Of a stretch of 9,267 nt of DNA, positions 6,397 to 9,267 are shown piece by piece (the stretch's first letter is position 1; the number at the start of each line of letters is the position of its first letter). The stretch spans positions 1-9,267 of the forward strand of contig CAIWKW010000106.1 in assembly GCA_903913365.1 (NCBI GenBank). The letters are read 5' to 3'. Source of the stretch: Candidatus Doudnabacteria bacterium (GTDB taxonomy: Bacteria; Patescibacteriota; Doudnabacteria; UBA920). The position numbers and the translations under genes are program-made. Below the pieces are notes generated by a model. It saw nothing but the letters and a program-made list of their open reading frames with translations. It had not been told where the DNA came from and made no database searches.

Positions 6397-6593
6397 TTAA
6401 AAATTAAAGCGATTTTCCCTCTTTGTTACCACATTATTGCTCTTAAATTTTAAGGCCAATAACGTGGCAGCATAGCAATGTGATGCCACTTAGGTTTTGA
6501 TCTGGGATAGTCTTGGTATAACAACCTCGATTATTCCTTGATTAATGGTTCTTTAAAATCGCGCCAAACGGCGCCGTGTCCAAGGAGGACAAC
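6397..6593 (+). promoter_or_regulatory. Long structured 5-prime leader of the 517-aa gene
   Basis: The leader can form several hairpins. H1 pairs CCACATTATTG (6429-6439) with CAATAACGTGG (6457-6467), 11 bp with one mismatch. H2 pairs GTGGCA (6464-6469) with TGCCAC (6484-6489) and shares four bases with H1, so the two compete. H3 pairs GGGATAGTC (6504-6512) with GATTATTCC (6529-6537), including two G-U pairs. H4 pairs GCGCC (6561-6565) with GGCGC (6570-6574). A small TGTCC/GGACA hairpin (6577-6591) encloses the Shine-Dalgarno bases. There is no T-run terminator, so any control would act on translation or stability. No known riboswitch family is recognised. Confidence 0.5.
6582..6588 (+). promoter_or_regulatory. 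Ribosome binding site that fixes the GTG start at 6594
   Basis: AAGGAGG lies five bases before the GTG at 6594. The in-frame GTG at 6576 is upstream of this site, so starting there would put the Shine-Dalgarno sequence inside the gene. The 6594 start is therefore preferred, removing six residues from the longest reading frame. Confidence 0.88.
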
Positions 6594-8147
6594 GTGAATA
6601 TTTTTAGTAAGATGTTTGGAAAGAAACGCGGCTCCGAAAAAACGGAGATCGAAACCGAAACCAACCAGCCGCAGAAAGCTCCGGTTGCATGGGAGACCAT
6701 TGCCAACCCGAGCGATGCGGATTTCGCGGAAGTGCGCACTGAGGCCGTGGAAACGGTTCCCCAGCGTACGACCGAAACGGACGAGGCTTGCCGGCTCACC
6801 GGCGGCCTTTACGCCGAGCTATACAACAGGGTCGTCGGATTATCCAGCCTCGGCTTAATCAAGTCCCGGCTGGAGGAACTCATTTCGAGCGGTGCAAAGC
6901 GCATCGCCGATGTCTACAAGCAGGAGACCGAGGCAGCTGCCAAAACCTTTGAAGACATGTGCTTGCCACATGTTCAGGACGTGGCCGACCAGAAGGTCGC
7001 GGCCATCGCCCGGGTCGAGGAGCTCCGCAAGGATAACTCTCGGCTCGAGAGCGAATACCTCGCCTACGCCATGCAGCTCACGGGCAACCCCGGCATCAAG
7101 GTGCCTGAAGTCGACAAGCGTTGGCTTGTTGCCATCAGTACACTGGTGGGGCTGATTGTCCTTATCTGCGACGCATTCATGGGTGCCCGAGCATTCTCCT
7201 TCGGGAGCAATGACGTACTGGCGTACTCGATGAGCTTTGCCTTCGGCTTCTCCTATGGCGCAGTGCTCTACTTTTGGGCAATTGCGGCCAAACGGCTGGA
7301 GTCCTACGGCGACGCGCTGAGAAACCTTGCCGCTTACAAACGGCAAAACTCTCGCAATGCCCAGGCGCAGAGCCTTGAGTTGTTCGCCATTTCCGACAGC
7401 GAAAGAGCAACAGTTCGCAGCATGAAGCTGATCTTTTGGGCTATGTCCATAGCCCTGCTGATTGCTCGAGTCGTCGTTTCGCGCGAGAGCAGCACTGTCT
7501 TGTCCGTAGGGATTTTGTCGACCTTTATGATCGTCGTTGTTTCCCTGGTGGGCTTCTACTTTGAGAAACAGATTGCCCCGCCATACGGCAAACACCACGA
7601 CCACTTAGACGAGCTTGCCGCGCAGATGGAAGAGAACGACGAGGAAATTGACCTCATTTTAAACCCCGACACGGAAGAAGAACCGGAATGGCTCTCAAGA
7701 GCCAAAACGGCTTACTTCTCCGCCATGAACAGCGCGTGGACAAAGGTCGAGGACGAGGTGGCTGAAGCCCATGGCGCAGTCACCAATTACCGCACCTTAA
7801 TCGGCCAGTGCTCCAAGCTCTCGGACATTATTCGGGAGCAGCACATCGGGACCTGCCACGAAGTCATCGGCAAAGTGCTGATGATGTGTGCAGAGAGGGA
7901 AGGCCTTGAGAAGATCGACTTCCACTTTGACCGGCAGCACGCCGCGTCATTCCTCGTTCTTCCTGCCATCAACGATCCTTTCACCGGGCAAATCGAGTCC
8001 GGGGCGTTTAACCCCGACAACTTAAAGCCCGCAAAGGTTCCGGCGGAGCCGAACAAACTCCTTCAGAACGTTATTGCCAACTCGCCCAAGCCGCCGGACC
8101 CGCCCAAAAGGCGCAAGCCGGTGGTTAACATGACGCAGAACAGCTAG
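6594..8147 (+). CDS. Four-helix membrane protein with cytoplasmic helical domains (517 aa)
   Basis: Family not recognised. Residues 1-65 are polar and probably disordered. Residues 70-160 are helical with coiled-coil character (for example VEELRKDNSRLESEYL). Four transmembrane helices follow in two hairpins: about 177-198 (WLVAISTLVGLIVLICDAF), 208-232, 277-296 and 302-323. A basic cytoplasmic loop (233-276, KRLESYGDALRNLAAYKR) joins the hairpins. Residues 333-440 are again charged and helical, 441-490 are a short mixed region, and the Pro/Lys-rich tail (498-510) contains PKPPDPPKRRKP. The basic loops predict both termini in the cytoplasm. MotA/ExbB/ZorA-type motor proteins also combine membrane helices with cytoplasmic helical domains, but I see no motif that supports membership. 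It starts at GTG 6594 and ends in TAG, nine bases before the 360-aa gene, so the two products probably act together. Confidence 0.9.
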   Translation: MNIFSKMFGKKRGSEKTEIETETNQPQKAPVAWETIANPSDADFAEVRTEAVETVPQRTTETDEACRLTGGLYAELYNRVVGLSSLGLIKSRLEELISSGAKRIADVYKQETEAAAKTFEDMCLPHVQDVADQKVAAIARVEELRKDNSRLESEYLAYAMQLTGNPGIKVPEVDKRWLVAISTLVGLIVLICDAFMGARAFSFGSNDVLAYSMSFAFGFSYGAVLYFWAIAAKRLESYGDALRNLAAYKRQNSRNAQAQSLELFAISDSERATVRSMKLIFWAMSIALLIARVVVSRESSTVLSVGILSTFMIVVVSLVGFYFEKQIAPPYGKHHDHLDELAAQMEENDEEIDLILNPDTEEEPEWLSRAKTAYFSAMNSAWTKVEDEVAEAHGAVTNYRTLIGQCSKLSDIIREQHIGTCHEVIGKVLMMCAEREGLEKIDFHFDRQHAASFLVLPAINDPFTGQIESGAFNPDNLKPAKVPAEPNKLLQNVIANSPKPPDPPKRRKPVVNMTQNS

Positions 8148-8150
8148 GAG
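8146..8150 (+). promoter_or_regulatory. Ribosome binding site overlapping the upstream stop codon
   Basis: AGGAG, continuing as AGGAGAAG, begins within the TAG stop of the 517-aa gene and lies six bases before the ATG at 8157. This arrangement favours translational coupling of the two genes. Confidence 0.85.
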
Positions 8151-8156
8151 AAGACT

Positions 8157-9239
8157 ATGAGTACAATCAGAAGACGAAACAAGAAGTCGGACAAACGCTT
8201 TCTCATTCCGCTGATGTACGTGCTGGCAGTCTTACTGCTTTGCGGCGCGGGATACCTGGTATCCCGCAACTACATCGGTTTTCACTCGCAGGCCGACAAG
8301 TACGAAGCCTTTGTCCACAAAATGGGCGAGGCAAGCTTCGTGCCCCCGGCCGACATTTGGAGCGAGAAAAACCTTTCCCGCTACCAGGACAAGGGAGTGG
8401 GCATTGAGCCCATTTCCTTCGTCAAGATACTGCCTAACGGCAAAAAGGTTGAACGCAAGTTCGAACTTGAGCGCTGGGCCAAGTATCAGGAAGAGGGCGA
8501 CAACCCGAAGCGTAGGGCATTGGTTCGCAAAGCAAAAGAGCACTTCGATGAAATGCTGGCCTGGCTAAATAAGCCGGAACAGCTTCATCGGAATATTCTG
8601 ACCTTTGTCGACACATCCGGAGCCATTAGCACTCAGGACAGCCGGCTCATTTCGGACCGGCTCGAAGAATACAGTCTCATCGAGTCCGTTCAAAACGGCG
8701 ACTCGGTAAAGTTTCGGGGCTGCTGGATTGCATCCAGCCGTTTCGAAAACTGTATTCCAACTCTCACCATCCAACCTGGCGAAACCGCAATGGCAAAAGA
8801 GCTGGAAAAAGTCATCCGCAAGATGGCTGAAGAAAAACCCGACTCGCCGAGTACATCGCTCTACGAGGGGTTCGCAAACGTTCTTATCCCGCTGGCGGAA
8901 AACGGCAACCTCCCCGAGGAACTGCCCATTTTCACCGACGGCGTAGAGAACGATCCGAGCACTCTAAAAGTAAGCTTCTACTCCAAAGAGTTCCGCAAAC
9001 TGCTGGCTCCCGTTAAGGGAGACGATGAAAGCCAGTCCCAGCGGCGCAAGAATTTTGAGGAAGTGAAGAAAAAGGTTGAGTCTCGCAAAGCACTGCCCGA
9101 CATGAAGGGTGTGGCTGTGGTTCTATACGGACCGCGGCGGGGCGAAGGAACCGAGCGCGAAGTCATCGACAACTCACTCGATTTCGCCGTGTGGCTTTTT
9201 CAGCAGCACGGCGCCAACGCTAGAAAATTCTACGAATAA
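8157..9239 (+). CDS. Membrane-anchored vWA-like domain protein (360 aa)
   Basis: A basic N-terminus (RRRNKKSDKR) and one transmembrane helix (15-36) predict a signal anchor with residues 37-360 outside. Residues 40-145 are a polar, mostly helical region. Residues 145-360 look like a von Willebrand factor A fold. LTFVDTSGA at 148-156 ends the first strand with D152 and S154 of the metal-binding MIDAS site (A156 replaces the usual third Ser). T233 in STSLYEGF fits the MIDAS threonine, and D261 in PIFTDGVEND fits the third MIDAS motif. The last strand is GVAVVLYGP (318-326), and the end (SLDFAVWLFQQHGA) fits the terminal helix. C189 and C199 could form a disulfide. vWA domains bind metal ions and protein partners, so an adhesion or complex-assembly role outside the membrane is inferred. 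The fold call rests on motifs read by eye. It is second in the operon and ends in TAA. Confidence 0.85.
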   Translation: MSTIRRRNKKSDKRFLIPLMYVLAVLLLCGAGYLVSRNYIGFHSQADKYEAFVHKMGEASFVPPADIWSEKNLSRYQDKGVGIEPISFVKILPNGKKVERKFELERWAKYQEEGDNPKRRALVRKAKEHFDEMLAWLNKPEQLHRNILTFVDTSGAISTQDSRLISDRLEEYSLIESVQNGDSVKFRGCWIASSRFENCIPTLTIQPGETAMAKELEKVIRKMAEEKPDSPSTSLYEGFANVLIPLAENGNLPEELPIFTDGVENDPSTLKVSFYSKEFRKLLAPVKGDDESQSQRRKNFEEVKKKVESRKALPDMKGVAVVLYGPRRGEGTEREVIDNSLDFAVWLFQQHGANARKFYE

Positions 9240-9241
9240 AG

Positions 9242-9259
9242 CTCGGCCAAAGCGCCGAG
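9242..9259 (+). terminator. Possible terminator hairpin after the operon
   Basis: CTCGGC (9242-9247) pairs perfectly with GCCGAG (9254-9259) around a six-base loop, starting three bases after the stop of the 360-aa gene. Only eight more bases are visible and they hold no T run, so whether it terminates transcription cannot be judged. Confidence 0.45.
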
Positions 9260-9267
9260 GCCTTAAG

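Noticed and set aside
6499..6567. A tRNA-like stretch (a D-arm-like GGGATAGTC...GGTATAAC followed by a GGTTC)
   Set aside because: No 7-bp acceptor stem, no proper 5-bp anticodon arm and no matching T-arm can be drawn; the hairpin fits better as leader structure.
6576..6593. GTG at 6576 as start of the four-helix protein
   Set aside because: The AAGGAGG ribosome site lies downstream of it and is correctly spaced from the GTG at 6594.
6855..7604. A 249-residue leftward reading frame opposite the 517-aa gene
   Set aside because: It lies fully antisense to a gene with a strong promoter, ribosome site and membrane topology, and its own sequence is low in hydrophobic order.

Overview
The window carries six protein-coding genes, four leftward and two rightward. 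All read with the standard stops TAA, TAG and TGA, and no tRNA, rRNA, CRISPR array, transposase or recombinase is visible. The host is most likely a bacterium with a sigma-70-type promoter code. The small helical protein at the left end resembles DUF5663-type proteins common in Candidatus Patescibacteria (CPR), which is the only real taxonomic hint, and it is weak. If the host is a CPR bacterium, the TGA stop of the 487-aa gene argues against lineages that reassign UGA.

Left region (1-3408): a leftward pair made of a 972-aa soluble, highly charged protein and a 103-aa helical protein. It is driven by a near-consensus extended -10 promoter at 3378-3406. Neither gene has a clear Shine-Dalgarno sequence.

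Middle region (3549-6309): two leftward genes, each with its own promoter and terminator. The 262-aa gene encodes a single-pass anchored exported protein. The 487-aa gene encodes an envelope protein with an N-terminal signal-like segment, a transmembrane helix, a second internal signal-peptide-like segment, a globular part and a long coiled coil. It is read from a perfect TTGACA-17-TATAAT promoter through a roughly 170-nt leader. That leader holds an 11-bp hairpin overlapping an intrinsic terminator, the layout of an attenuator, and a further inverted repeat that includes the AUG.

Right region (6362-9267): a rightward two-gene operon from another perfect consensus promoter with a roughly 195-nt structured leader. 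It encodes a 517-aa four-helix membrane protein with cytoplasmic helical domains (true start a GTG at 6594) and a 360-aa membrane-anchored von Willebrand factor A (vWA)-like protein.

The four genes of 3.67-9.24 kb all encode membrane or exported proteins. They share very similar promoters, and most are richer in G+C than the left operon. I infer an accessory cell-surface module of unknown function. No enzyme or known system (secretion, defence, conjugation) could be assigned. The most notable features are the attenuator-like leader, the double-signal-peptide protein and the four-helix/vWA pair.
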